The notes: generated by a model from the letters alone, not told the origin. Positions 26,462 through 34,891 are shown, numbered from the stretch's first letter. The stretch: 64,000 nucleotides of DNA from Olsenella_L sp051876355 (GCA_051876355.1 JBJEHU010000047.1:20232-84231); one strand, 5' to 3'. Program-made: numbers and translations.

Positions 26462-26695
26462 AGGTCTGTGGTTGCGGAGGCATGCACATGCCTCCTAGTC
26501 CATGACAGACGAGGTCAAAGGGATCCACGTAAGCCAGCGTGTGGGCATGCTGGCGATCATGGCTCGTCCTAGAAGCAAGTCGCACTGCCTGAGAAGCTTT
26601 GGGGCAGAGAGCCCCACAGGCAAGAGGGCTTTGAGTGGGGGTGCCTGAGCATCCGAAGCGGAGGCCCCAGTGCGCGGGTGTGGGGCCAAAGACCA
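26462..26695 (+). ncRNA. Highly structured non-coding RNA, probable raiA-motif RNA
   Basis: This gene-free stretch of about 230 nt can fold into many stems. Outer bases GGTCT (26463) and AGACC (26690) pair. Local hairpins are GTCTGT/ACAGAC (26464/26505) around GGAGGCAT/ATGCCTCC (26476/26488), CCAGCGTG/CATGCTGG (26534/26546), GCCTG/CAGGC (26587/26617) around GGGGC/GCCCC (26601/26611), GGGTGC/GCATCC (26639/26649) and GGCCCC/GGGGCC (26663/26682). The outer GGTCT pairing competes with the first hairpin. The published raiA motif is a conserved actinobacterial and Firmicutes RNA of this size found near comF and raiA (hpf); here comF lies upstream and hpf downstream. I could not align it to the covariance model. 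Confidence 0.68.
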
Positions 26696-26745
26696 GGTCA
26701 GCTGGAAGAGACAGCCATGTCGTCCGCTGAGCGAAGGATGGGTCC

Positions 26746-27669
26746 ATGAAGTTGCGTATCGCGGTCTGCGCCGTTGCAGCGGTGCTTGCCTGTGCCGTCC
26801 TGGCCGTCGTGACCGGATTCCCCTTCGCTCCTCTCGATGCAGCACGCTCGGCGTTCGGCGGCAGCGAGGAGTCCGTCTCCGAGGCGACGGCCGAAGCACA
26901 GGCGAAGATGGTGCCCCAGGTCAGCGCTGCAGCGCTCCACGAGGAGGGCACGCTCGTTGTCGGCATCAAGCGGGATGTGCAGCTGCCGATGAGCATCATC
27001 AGCGACGGCGGGACGTTCCAGGGCCTCGATATCGACCTGGCATCGGACATCGCCCAGCACCTCGGACTCAAGGTCCGCTTCGTGAGCGTGGAGGATGCCG
27101 CTGACGGCTTCTCCCAGGGCTGCGATATCGTTATGGACATGACGGACGGCGAAGAGGACGGCGTCTCGGTCGTTGGCACGTATGCAGAGTCGGCGCTTGC
27201 CGCGTTTGGCAGGAATGTCGACGGCACGCTCACGGCAGACAAGATGGGCGGCAAGCGGGTGGCCGTGCAGATGGGCTCCGAAGCCCAGTCCGTGATGTCG
27301 CATGCCGAGCCTTCCGTGACGGTGGCGATGGCAATAAACCTGAACGACTGCTTCCATATGCTCGAGGCTGGGGAGGCAGACTATGTGGTTTGCTCTGCCT
27401 ACCAGGGTGCCTTCCTCTCGCGCTACATCGCGAAGATCTCCTTCGGCGGCTCTCTCGGCGATGTTGCAAGCATCGGCATCGGCGTCGCATCCTCGAACAC
27501 CGAACTTGCCTCTGCCATCGGAAATGCCGAGGTAGCGGCAGAGCAGGATGGCACCTACGGCCTCATCCGCTCGAAGTGGCTTGACGGCATGCCCCATCTC
27601 GACGAATCGTCTGCCATCTCGGGCTTCACGTTCCGGGACACCTCGTCGACGCTTGCAGACGCTGCCTAG
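26746..27669 (+). CDS. Membrane-anchored or secreted solute-binding-like protein (SBP family 3)
   Basis: The product (307 aa) has an N-terminal hydrophobic segment (residues 4-25) without a lipobox Cys, then an extracellular domain. The core GTLVVGIKRDVQLPMSI, FQGLDIDLASDIAQHLGLKVRFV and MGGKRVAVQMGSEAQ are typical of amino-acid-binding proteins of ABC importers. No permease or ATPase gene is nearby, so it is an orphan or a sensor-type binding protein. It follows the structured RNA by about 50 bases, and AAGGATGG precedes the ATG, so it may share the RNA's transcript. Confidence 0.8.
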   Translation: MKLRIAVCAVAAVLACAVLAVVTGFPFAPLDAARSAFGGSEESVSEATAEAQAKMVPQVSAAALHEEGTLVVGIKRDVQLPMSIISDGGTFQGLDIDLASDIAQHLGLKVRFVSVEDAADGFSQGCDIVMDMTDGEEDGVSVVGTYAESALAAFGRNVDGTLTADKMGGKRVAVQMGSEAQSVMSHAEPSVTVAMAINLNDCFHMLEAGEADYVVCSAYQGAFLSRYIAKISFGGSLGDVASIGIGVASSNTELASAIGNAEVAAEQDGTYGLIRSKWLDGMPHLDESSAISGFTFRDTSSTLADAA

Positions 27670-27758
27670 GGCAGGCTGCCTTCCATCTGTCCATTCGCAG
27701 ATATGAATGGCTTGAGCGTTGCCTCGAGCCGACGAATGGGTATGAGTCCTGTACAAGC

Positions 27759-27777
27759 GGAGCGCGGGGCGCGCTCC
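27759..27777 (+). promoter_or_regulatory. GC-rich hairpin in the hpf leader
   Basis: GGAGCGCG and CGCGCTCC enclose a 3-base loop, 21 bases before the hpf ATG. It is followed by GGGTTCTG rather than a T run, so it may be a weak terminator of the previous gene or a leader hairpin. TTGCCT (27719) and TATGAG (27741) upstream, 16 bases apart, could be the hpf promoter. Confidence 0.4.
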
Positions 27778-27798
27778 GGGTTCTGATGGGAGGCATTT

Positions 27799-28389
27799 AT
27801 GGTCGACATCAAGCTTTCGGGCCGCAAGATCCAGGTTACCGATGCCCTGAGGAGCTACTGCGACGAGAAGATCGGGAATGCCCTCAAGGTATTCGATATC
27901 AAGCCCATGACATGCGACGTCGTGCTGAGGGTGGACTACAACCGCTCGAATCCTGACCGCAAGACCTGCGAGGTCACGGTCCATGTGCGCGATTCCGTCG
28001 TGCGTGTCTCCGAGAGCGCAGAGGACATGTATGCAGCGATCGACCTTGCTGCCGACAAGGTGGAGCGCCAGCTCAGGAAGTACAAGACGCGCATCATCGA
28101 CAAGAGGCAGCATGCACAGAAGGTCGAGCCGCCCGCGCAGACGGCAGAGGACCTCGAGAAGCTGCTCGAGCCGTTGCCTGAAGAGGATGACGACCTGCTC
28201 GTGCGCGAGAAGTATATCGACCTCAAGCCTATGAGCGAGGAGCAGGCCCTCGTCGAGACCGACCTGCTCGGCCATGATTTCTATGTGTTCCTGAATGCCG
28301 AAACCGGCCTGGTGAATGTCATCTACCATAGGAAGAATGGCGGGTATGGCATCATCAAACCGAAGATAGAGGAGCTGGATGAGCAGTAA
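27799..28389 (+). CDS. hpf: Ribosome hibernation promoting factor, long form
   Basis: Long HPF (also called RaiA/YvyD; 196 aa) binds the 30S subunit and dimerises ribosomes into inactive 100S particles. The S30AE domain spans residues 1-100 (VTDALRSYCDEKIGNALKVFD; EDMYAAIDLAADKVERQLRKYK). The C-terminal dimerisation domain includes EEQALVETDLLGHDFYVFLNAETG and ends VIYHRKNGGYGIIKP. GGGAGG precedes the ATG. Its end overlaps the start of the next gene by eleven bases. Confidence 0.95.
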   Translation: MVDIKLSGRKIQVTDALRSYCDEKIGNALKVFDIKPMTCDVVLRVDYNRSNPDRKTCEVTVHVRDSVVRVSESAEDMYAAIDLAADKVERQLRKYKTRIIDKRQHAQKVEPPAQTAEDLEKLLEPLPEEDDDLLVREKYIDLKPMSEEQALVETDLLGHDFYVFLNAETGLVNVIYHRKNGGYGIIKPKIEELDEQ

Positions 28390-29455
28390 GCACGAACAGC
28401 AGCTGCAGGACAAAAACGAGGCTGCATCTCTCCAGACTGATACAAACGCCGTCGCGACGCCAGTCCCCAATGTGACCGGCGCCGCGGCGCTTAATTCGTA
28501 TGTGAAGGCCTATCAGAAGCGCCTCGGCGTCACGATCGTGGCCGATACAGCGGCCGACTTCAATCCATCCGTTGCCCAGCAGCTTGGCATCGAGGTCATC
28601 CCGTTCCACTATGTGGGGCCGGACGGCGAGCATGCGGATGACATGTGGCAGAGCCAGACGCCGCATGAGTTCTATGAATACATGCGGAAGAATCCGGATG
28701 CGCGCTTCAGGACGATGGCCGTGACGCCGGGCCACTACATGGAGATCTTCGAGCGGCTCTTCGAGGAGCGCCACCAGCCGATCATCTATCTCGGCCTCAC
28801 AGGCGGCCTCTCATCCTCGATCGATGCTGCCGAGCAGGGCGCCCAGCTTGTGCGCGACGAGCATCCCGATGCAGAGATCTATGTCCTGGACAATCTCTGC
28901 CCCTCTGCGGCAGCAGAGCTCCTCGCGATCGAGGTCGTGCGCCAGGCGGCGAACGGCCTGACGGCGAAGGAGCTTGTCGCGTGGGCAGAGGATGCCCGCT
29001 ACTTCATCCAGGGCTATTTCACGCTCGACTCGCTCCACTGGCTCGCGGCAGGAGGGCGCATCCCGCCGACGGCAGCCCAGGTCGGCGGCAAGCTCGACGT
29101 GAAGCCTGAGCTCTCCTACGACCTCAACGGCTCGCTCACGCTCAAGGGCATGTGCCGCGGCCGCAAGAAGGCGCTGCGCGCAATCCTCCAGGAGTTCAAG
29201 GACAACTACGCCCACGATACGACGCTTCCTATCGGCATCATGGATGCCGACGCGCCGAAGGATGCCGACTGGCTGCAGAAGGAGATCCGCAAGATGGACG
29301 GCTGCGAGGACCTTACCGTGATTCGCAGCTCCATCTCCCCGGTCATCGGCTCCCATGTCGGCCCCGGCATGGTCGCGCTCGTGTTCTGGGGCTCCGACCG
29401 CCGCGAGAAGCTTTCGCTGACAGACCGCATCGCGCGCAAGGTGCGCAGCAAATAA
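28379..29455 (+). CDS. DegV family protein, second copy
   Basis: This DegV-fold protein (358 aa) has ADTAADFNPSVAQQLGIEVIPFHY, the PHEFYEYM region, GLTGGLSSSIDAAEQGA and the HWLAAGGRIPPTAAQVGGKLDVKPEL motif. About 50 hydrophilic residues precede the domain. The ATG lies inside the hpf end with GAGGAG four bases before it, so the pair is translationally coupled. Low similarity to the first copy at 2,358 suggests an old duplication or different fatty-acid preference. Confidence 0.87.
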   Translation: MSSKHEQQLQDKNEAASLQTDTNAVATPVPNVTGAAALNSYVKAYQKRLGVTIVADTAADFNPSVAQQLGIEVIPFHYVGPDGEHADDMWQSQTPHEFYEYMRKNPDARFRTMAVTPGHYMEIFERLFEERHQPIIYLGLTGGLSSSIDAAEQGAQLVRDEHPDAEIYVLDNLCPSAAAELLAIEVVRQAANGLTAKELVAWAEDARYFIQGYFTLDSLHWLAAGGRIPPTAAQVGGKLDVKPELSYDLNGSLTLKGMCRGRKKALRAILQEFKDNYAHDTTLPIGIMDADAPKDADWLQKEIRKMDGCEDLTVIRSSISPVIGSHVGPGMVALVFWGSDRREKLSLTDRIARKVRSK

Positions 29456-29473
29456 GCAGGAAAGGCAAGGAAT

Positions 29474-30511
29474 ATGGCCTTGGGCACAATTCGTTCGGTC
29501 GCCTTCATCGGCACCGGCATCATGGGAGCGCCGATTGCAGCGCACATCCTCGAGGCAGGATATCGCCTCACCGTCTATACGCGCACGAAGTCGAAGGCAG
29601 AAGGCCTTCTGGCGAAGGGCGCGAAGTGGGCTAAGTCCCCGTCCGATGCAGCACGTGACGCCGATATCGTGTTCACGATGCTCGGCTACCCCGACGAGGT
29701 CGAGGAGGTCTATCTGACGACAGACGGCCTCATCCGTGCCACGAAGAAGGGCGCCTATCTCATCGACCTCACGACGTCGTCGCCGCAGCTGGCACGTGAC
29801 CTGCATGATTCGGCAGAAATCGAGGACAAGCATGCCTTCGACATCCCGGTGACAGGCGGAGAGGCTGGCGCCAAGGCAGGCACCTTGACGCTCATCGCAG
29901 GTGCGACGGAGAAGGATATCGCACCGATCCGTCCTGTGCTCGAGACGTTCTCGTCGAAGATCTACTGCTTCGGCGGCGCCGGCAAGGGCCAGATCGCGAA
30001 GCTTGCCAACCAGGTCGCGCTTGCATCGGCGCTTCTCGGCGCGAGCGAAGCGATGGCATTGGCAGAGCAGGGCGAGCTCGACCGCAATGAGGTCCTCGAT
30101 ATGATCTCCCATGGCATGGGCTCTTCCCGCCAGCTCGAGGAGCTGACGCCGAAGGCGCTTGCCGGCGACTTCAAGCCGGGCTTCAAGGCCGTGCATCTCA
30201 GGAAGGATCTCGCGCTTGCGCTCAGGCTTGCCGAGGAAGAGGATCTCACGCTTCCGGGCACGGATACCGTCTTCAATCTCTACGACGTGCTCTGCAACAT
30301 CGGCGGCGCCCAGATGGGCACGCAGGCCCTGCAGCTGCTCTTCGAGGACGATACGCAGACGAAGAAGGCAGGCCTCGACTGGTCGCTGCTTGACAAGACA
30401 GAGGATTCCGGAGACCCGGACGACGAGGCAGCCGTGCATGCAGCGCCCGAGGTTTCCGAGAAGGCTGTGGAAGCGGCCGAGGAAAGCCCGTACCGCAGGC
30501 CCCGCCACTAG
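29474..30511 (+). CDS. NAD(P)-dependent beta-hydroxyacid dehydrogenase (3-hydroxyisobutyrate dehydrogenase family)
   Basis: The N-terminal Rossmann motif VAFIGTGIMGAPIAAHIL, the substrate motif DIPVTGGEAGAKAGTLTLIAGA, and the catalytic lysine region GKGQIAKLANQVA identify the family, whose members oxidise small beta-hydroxyacids such as 3-hydroxyisobutyrate, tartronate semialdehyde or succinic-semialdehyde-type substrates. The product (345 aa) is about 45 residues longer than usual owing to an acidic C-terminal tail. The exact substrate cannot be read from sequence. It lies 18 bases after degV and is probably co-transcribed. Confidence 0.88.
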   Translation: MALGTIRSVAFIGTGIMGAPIAAHILEAGYRLTVYTRTKSKAEGLLAKGAKWAKSPSDAARDADIVFTMLGYPDEVEEVYLTTDGLIRATKKGAYLIDLTTSSPQLARDLHDSAEIEDKHAFDIPVTGGEAGAKAGTLTLIAGATEKDIAPIRPVLETFSSKIYCFGGAGKGQIAKLANQVALASALLGASEAMALAEQGELDRNEVLDMISHGMGSSRQLEELTPKALAGDFKPGFKAVHLRKDLALALRLAEEEDLTLPGTDTVFNLYDVLCNIGGAQMGTQALQLLFEDDTQTKKAGLDWSLLDKTEDSGDPDDEAAVHAAPEVSEKAVEAAEESPYRRPRH

Positions 30512-30564
30512 GCGAAAGCCCGCTTGGGCCAGAATATGACAGTGCAGATATATGGAGGTAGTCG

Positions 30565-31140
30565 ATGGATAGCTCTCTGGCAAGCGCCCTGCCTGCGCTC
30601 GTAGGCGGCCTTGCTGCCCATTCACGCCGCCAGCGCCAGGCTGCGGCACAGAAGGTCTACAGCATCGCGAAGGAGGATCCTTCTGCGATCCTGCCGTATC
30701 TGGACGATCTTCTCGATGCTCTGGGACGCCCCGAGGCGCAGACGCGCTGGGAAGTGCTTGATACGCTGACGCTCGTCGCCCAGGCCCATCCCCAGGAGGT
30801 CCAGCCGGGCATCGATGCGGCAGAGACGTCGCTCTTCGATGAGGATTCCGCTCCGGTGCGCCTTGCGGCCTTCAGATTCCTGGCAGCATATGGCTCGACT
30901 TCTGGAGCCCGTTCGGACGAGGTGTGGCCTCTCTTGGACGAAGCCATACAGTGCTACCATGGGGATGCCGAATACAGGGACATGCTTGTTGCCCTCTATG
31001 ATATGGCACAGGGTCCGATCTCGGAGAAGTGTGCACATGAGCTTCTCGACCGGATTGCCTTCGACACGAAGAGCGGAGCCAGCTACATTCAGGCGCTCTC
31101 CGAAAACATTGCAAAAGAACTCAAAGGAAAGGTTCATTGA
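30565..31140 (+). CDS. Hypothetical alpha-helical repeat protein (HEAT-like)
   Basis: This 191-residue protein has a pattern of paired helices (SRRQRQAAAQKVYSIAKEDPSAILPYLDDLLDAL; TRWEVLDTLTLVAQAHPQEV; PVRLAAFRFLAAYG) typical of HEAT or ARM repeats. It has no signal peptide. GGAGG lies upstream of the ATG. Its stop is only two bases before the next ATG, or overlaps an alternative TTG start, so it belongs to the same transcript as the membrane protein that follows. Function unknown. Confidence 0.75.
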   Translation: MDSSLASALPALVGGLAAHSRRQRQAAAQKVYSIAKEDPSAILPYLDDLLDALGRPEAQTRWEVLDTLTLVAQAHPQEVQPGIDAAETSLFDEDSAPVRLAAFRFLAAYGSTSGARSDEVWPLLDEAIQCYHGDAEYRDMLVALYDMAQGPISEKCAHELLDRIAFDTKSGASYIQALSENIAKELKGKVH

Positions 31141-31142
31141 GC

Positions 31143-32099
31143 ATGGCAGACAAGAAGCCGGAAACCGAACTGGACACGAAGGAGGCCGAAGAGACGAAGG
31201 TCGCTCCGAAGCCCAAGAAGGCCAATGCTGCAAAGGCCCCGAAGGACGAGAAGGCCGAAAAGAAGCCTTCCAAGCCGGGACGCACGGTGCCGCTCGTCGC
31301 AACGATCGTCGCGGCCGTCATCTGCCTCGTTATCGGCGGTGTCGTGGGCCACTTCTGCTTCAATGGCACGAGCTCGCTCAACTCCCAGACGCTGCAGGAA
31401 GCCGATCTCGACACGGTCGTCGCACGCTATACGTATAACGGCCAGACGTATGAGATCACGGCCAAGGACGTGATCACGCAGTCCTCCTCGCTCGACAGCG
31501 CTGCAAACGACGACGGCAGCTACACGGTGCCGACCGCTGACAACATCATCGACCTTGCCCGCAACCAGATCATGCAGAAGGTCGTCGATTCCCAGGGCAT
31601 CACGGTCTCTGACGACGATATGGATGCCTACGCGCAGCAGTATCTCGGCTCCACGGACTATGCAACGATCGCCTCGAACTACAACATGGACGAGGACTCC
31701 GTGAAGAACCTGGTCCGCCAGTCCTGCGCGCTCTCGAAGCTCCGCAGCCAGGTCGTGACGACCGAGATCCCGTCCCAGCCGACGGCTCCGACGAAGCCCG
31801 CTGACGGTGCAGAAGATACGCCGACGGCCGATTACGCGACCTACATCATCAACCTCGCAGGCGATGAGTGGGACTCCTCGACGGGCACCTGGAAGGACTC
31901 CTCTTCGACGTACGCTTCCGCTCTTGCCGACTACCAGATCACGAACGACTCCGCCACGTACGCAGCGGCACAGGCGGCCTACTACGTGGCCTACCAGCAG
32001 TACTCCACGGCGACGCAGACCGCATCGCAGCAGTGGACGAACTACGTGAACAACGAGCTCTCGAAGGCAAGCATCGAGATCTACACGATGGAAGCCTAA
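31143..32099 (+). CDS. Membrane-anchored hypothetical protein with SurA/PPIase-N-like region
   Basis: The protein (318 aa) has a charged Lys/Glu/Ala-rich cytoplasmic N-terminus of about 47 residues, one membrane helix (VPLVATIVAAVICLVIGGVVG) and an outside domain. That domain (YTYNGQTYEITAKDVITQ; DNIIDLARNQIMQKVVDSQGITVSDDDMDAYAQQYLG) resembles the helical N-terminal region of SurA/PrsA-type chaperones, but no PPIase domain follows. The C-terminus is rich in Ala, Tyr, Thr and Ser. I used the ATG at 31143; a TTG two codons earlier is possible. A strong terminator ends the transcript here. Confidence 0.75.
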   Translation: MADKKPETELDTKEAEETKVAPKPKKANAAKAPKDEKAEKKPSKPGRTVPLVATIVAAVICLVIGGVVGHFCFNGTSSLNSQTLQEADLDTVVARYTYNGQTYEITAKDVITQSSSLDSAANDDGSYTVPTADNIIDLARNQIMQKVVDSQGITVSDDDMDAYAQQYLGSTDYATIASNYNMDEDSVKNLVRQSCALSKLRSQVVTTEIPSQPTAPTKPADGAEDTPTADYATYIINLAGDEWDSSTGTWKDSSSTYASALADYQITNDSATYAAAQAAYYVAYQQYSTATQTASQQWTNYVNNELSKASIEIYTMEA

Positions 32100-32125
32100 A
32101 GGACAGATTCCAAGCGCTACGATGG

Positions 32126-32161
32126 ACGGGCAGGTGCGGTTGCGCGCCTGCCCGTTTTTTT
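32126..32161 (+). terminator. Strong intrinsic terminator
   Basis: A 13-bp stem with one G-T pair (arm ACGGGCAGGTGCG) and a 4-base loop is followed by seven T residues. It closes the run of genes from hpf to the membrane protein. Confidence 0.95.
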
Positions 32162-32183
32162 GTCGAGCGAGGGAGGGACACAC

Positions 32184-33374
32184 ATGCATATCGCTGTGAG
32201 CGCATGCCTTCTGGGCGAGCGGTGCCGCTACGACGGAGGCACGAAGGCCTCGGATGCGGTCATTGCCCTCTGCCAGAAGGCAGATGCCATCCCTGTCTGT
32301 CCGGAAAAGCTCTCGGACCTTCCGATTCCGCGCCTGCCGGCAGAGATCAGGGATGGGCGGGTCTATCTCAAGGATGGGACGGATGTGACCGAGGCGTTCG
32401 GGCGGGGAGCAGCCCTTGCACATGCCCGTGTACACGAGCAGCCGGTGCCGCTTGCCGTCCTGAAGTCAAAGAGCCCTTCATGCGGCTCCGGTGTCATCTA
32501 CGATGGTAGCTATAGCGGAAGGACGACAGAGGGGGATGGGGTCTTTGCCCGCCTCCTCGAAGAGGAAGGAATCACCGTGGTAAGCGAAACGACTGTGGAA
32601 TCTGTGCACCCGTCTGTAGAGCATCCTGTGGCAATCATCCTCGGCACAGGACTTGGCCACCTCAAAAGCCTTGTCCATCCGGTGCGCCGCATAGACTACC
32701 ACGATATCGAAGGATTCCCGGATGAGGCGCAGCCGATGCCGGGCCACACGTTCGAGGCGACGATTGGCACGATCGACAATGTGCCTGTGATTGTCTATCC
32801 GGGCCGCATCCACCTCTATCAGGGCTACAGCGCCTCCGAGATCTGCGCCCTTGTCCGCCATGCCCACCGTCTCGGCTGCCGCGATATCGTCTTTGCCTGC
32901 GCGACCGGTGCCGTCTCGGGCATGGCAAACATCGGCCTCGGCATCATCACGGACCAGATCAACCTCACCGGCAGGAACCCGCTTGCCGAGGATGAGGGGC
33001 TGCGCGACGTCGAGTCTCCCTTCGTCGATATGGCAGATGCCTATACGCCGTACCTCAGGACCCTTGCACGCGGCGTTGCAGACGATCTCGGCATCGCCGT
33101 CGAGGAGGGCGTCCTTGCCGGCGTCATCGGCCCCTGCACGGAGACGCCAGCCGAGGTGCAGATGATGAAGACGATGGGCGTGTCCTATGTTGGCATGTCG
33201 ACCGTGAATGAGGTCATCATGGCGCACGCACTGGGCATGAATGTCCTCGGCCTCACGCTTGCGGCCAATGAGAGCGGCACGGCTGGCTTTGGCCATGACA
33301 AGGTGCTCGAAGAGGCAAAGGTCCATGCAGACGACTTCGAGCGTCTCGTGAGGGGCGTTCTGCGCCTGCTGTAG
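32184..33374 (+). CDS. Fusion of DUF523 (TudS-like desulfurase) and purine nucleoside phosphorylase
   Basis: Residues 1-140 form a DUF523 domain with Cys8 and Cys14 (SACLLGERCRYDGG), Cys39 (Pro-Val-Cys-Pro-Glu) and Cys100 (KSPSCGSG). Members called TudS are [4Fe-4S] enzymes that remove sulfur from 2-thiouracil. From residue 145 a complete PNP domain follows: AIILGTGLGHL, MPGHTFEATIG, RIHLYQGY, and MSTVNEVIMAHALGMNVLGLTLAANE, which cleaves inosine or guanosine with phosphate. The joint runs in one frame with no gap. GGGAGGG lies six bases before the ATG. The gene has its own flanking terminators. A role in thio-nucleoside salvage is inference. Confidence 0.9.
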   Translation: MHIAVSACLLGERCRYDGGTKASDAVIALCQKADAIPVCPEKLSDLPIPRLPAEIRDGRVYLKDGTDVTEAFGRGAALAHARVHEQPVPLAVLKSKSPSCGSGVIYDGSYSGRTTEGDGVFARLLEEEGITVVSETTVESVHPSVEHPVAIILGTGLGHLKSLVHPVRRIDYHDIEGFPDEAQPMPGHTFEATIGTIDNVPVIVYPGRIHLYQGYSASEICALVRHAHRLGCRDIVFACATGAVSGMANIGLGIITDQINLTGRNPLAEDEGLRDVESPFVDMADAYTPYLRTLARGVADDLGIAVEEGVLAGVIGPCTETPAEVQMMKTMGVSYVGMSTVNEVIMAHALGMNVLGLTLAANESGTAGFGHDKVLEEAKVHADDFERLVRGVLRLL

Positions 33375-33407
33375 GTGCAGACAGCCAGTCAAGCAGGGCG
33401 CAGGTTT

Positions 33408-33441
33408 AGAGGGCCGGGATGCAGCTGCGTCCCGGCCCTCT
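33408..33441 (+). terminator. Intrinsic terminator of the DUF523-PNP gene
   Basis: A perfect 12-bp stem (arm AGAGGGCCGGGA) encloses a 10-base loop and is followed by TTCCTG. Confidence 0.85.
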
Positions 33442-33465
33442 TTCCTGAAGCAGAGCAGGAGAAAG

Positions 33466-33588
33466 ATGAAAAGAGAGGAACGTGCTGCCAAGGCAGAAAG
33501 GCACGGCGAGGATGCGCGAAGCAGCGAAGAGCGTCCTGCTGCAGCGAAAGCCTGGGCAGAGAGCCTCTCCGAGATGGAGATCGGCTAG
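33466..33588 (+). CDS. Possible 40-residue small protein
   Basis: A short frame starts MKREERAAKAERHGED and ends SLSEMEIG, with AGGAG five bases before the ATG. It is hydrophilic and probably helical. It stands alone in the 330-base gap between the PNP terminator and the uxuA terminator, where nothing else is coded. Without homologues it remains a candidate only. Confidence 0.35.
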   Translation: MKREERAAKAERHGEDARSSEERPAAAKAWAESLSEMEIG

Positions 33589-33711
33589 GAGAGGGCTCTC
33601 GCTCGAGGATGCAAGGTCCCTGAGACGGCGTGAGAAGGGGCTGCTTGATTGAGCCTGATGGCAGGGCATTGCTGATATACCAGACAGGAGCCTTGGCATG
33701 GCAGACATGAA

Positions 33712-33745
33712 GAGCGCCTGGGTGCATTTCTGCATCCAGGCGCTC
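33712..33745 (-). terminator. Terminator of the uxuBA transcript
   Basis: A 15-bp stem with one G-T pair (arm GAGCGCCTGGGTGCA) and loop TTTC lies 31 bases after the uxuA stop on the minus strand. The T run on that strand is short (TTCATGTC). Confidence 0.75.
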
Positions 33746-33775
33746 CTCTGTCCAGTGCTGTCTTGCGGGATAGAG

Positions 33776-34861
33776 CTACTTCGTGGCGGCGTCCTTCTCA
33801 AGGGTCTCCCAGATGCCGTTGATGTAGGCGCAGCCCAAAGCCCTGTCGTAGAGGCCATAGCCCGGACGTCCGGTCTCGCCCCAGATCATGCGGCCGTGGT
33901 CGGGGCGCATATAGCCGTCGAAGCCGTTCTCGAAGAGGATGCGGCACATGCGCCAGAGGTCGAGAGATCCCTCCTTCGAGAGGTGCGGCGCCTCGTAGAA
34001 GTCCTTGCTTTTGCCCGGCTCTATGTAGCGGATGTTGCGCATGTGGACGAAGTGGATGCGCCCGCGCTTCGAGAACTCGTCGAGGATCGCGTAGACATCG
34101 TTCGAAGGCTCTTCGGCGATCGAGCCGCAGCAGAGGGTGATACCGTTTGCCGGAGAGTCGACGGCACGGCAGAGCCAGTCGAGGTCGTCGCGGTTCTTGA
34201 TGATGCGGGGGAGGCCGAACATCGAGTAGGGCGGATCGTCCGGATGGATCGCCATCTTCACGCCGCACTCCTCGCAGGTCGGGATGATGGCCTTCAGGAA
34301 GTAGACGAGGTTGTCGCGCAGGGCCTTTTCGTCGACATCCTTGTAGAGCTCGAAGAGCTCCTTCAGGTGCGCGAGGCGCTCGGGCTCCCAGCCGGGAAGG
34401 ACATAGCCGTCTGTGCCCTTCGAATAGCGGTCGAGGAGCTCCTCCGGGTCGTCGGGGATGTCCTCCCTCCTGAAGCAGAGCGTGCTCGAGCCGTCAGGCA
34501 GCTTGTAGTCGAGGTTCGACTTCACCCAGTCGAAGACCGGCATGAAGTTGTAGCAGATGACCTTGACGCCGAACTCGGAGAGGTTCCGGATGGTCTCCTT
34601 GTAGTTCTCGATGTAGCGGTCGCGGGAGGGAAGGCCTGCCTTGATATCGTCGTGGATGTTCACGGACTCGATGACCTCGAGGGAGAGGCCATGGTCCTCT
34701 GCCTCCTTTTTGAGGTGGGCGATCTTCTCCTTCGGCCAGACCTCGCCGACCGGCACATCCATGAGGCAGCCGACGATGCCCGAGACGCCGGGAATCTGGT
34801 GGATGTAGTCCAGGGGGATCGTGTCGGCGCCGTCCCCGTACCATCTGAACGTGAGCTTCAT
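33776..34861 (-). CDS. uxuA: Mannonate dehydratase
   Basis: UxuA (361 aa) dehydrates D-mannonate to 2-keto-3-deoxygluconate in hexuronate breakdown. The N-terminal KLTFRWYGDGADTIPLDYIHQIPGV is characteristic, as are GVKVICYNFMPVFDW, KMAIHPDDPPYSMFGLPRI, the GSIAEEPSND stretch and MRPDHGRMIW. AAAGGA lies before the start. It follows uxuB by 30 bases on the same strand, so the pair forms the uxuBA operon. The kinase and aldolase for the product are not in this window. Confidence 0.94.
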   Translation of the reverse strand: MKLTFRWYGDGADTIPLDYIHQIPGVSGIVGCLMDVPVGEVWPKEKIAHLKKEAEDHGLSLEVIESVNIHDDIKAGLPSRDRYIENYKETIRNLSEFGVKVICYNFMPVFDWVKSNLDYKLPDGSSTLCFRREDIPDDPEELLDRYSKGTDGYVLPGWEPERLAHLKELFELYKDVDEKALRDNLVYFLKAIIPTCEECGVKMAIHPDDPPYSMFGLPRIIKNRDDLDWLCRAVDSPANGITLCCGSIAEEPSNDVYAILDEFSKRGRIHFVHMRNIRYIEPGKSKDFYEAPHLSKEGSLDLWRMCRILFENGFDGYMRPDHGRMIWGETGRPGYGLYDRALGCAYINGIWETLEKDAATK

Positions 34862-34891
34862 TGTGCAAATCCTTTCAATGGGTGGCGAAAA

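Noticed and set aside
26580..26660. TPP-riboswitch-like pieces (CTGAGA and GGGGTGC-type sequences)
   Set aside because: The elements occur in the wrong order and spacing, and the downstream gene has no link to thiamine; the region is better explained as part of the larger structured RNA.
26462..26695. tmRNA, 6S RNA, RNase P RNA or SRP RNA as identity of the structured RNA
   Set aside because: No tag-peptide frame or tRNA-like ends, no GAAA-type SRP tetraloop motif, no RNase P conserved boxes, and no single long bulged hairpin as in 6S RNA.
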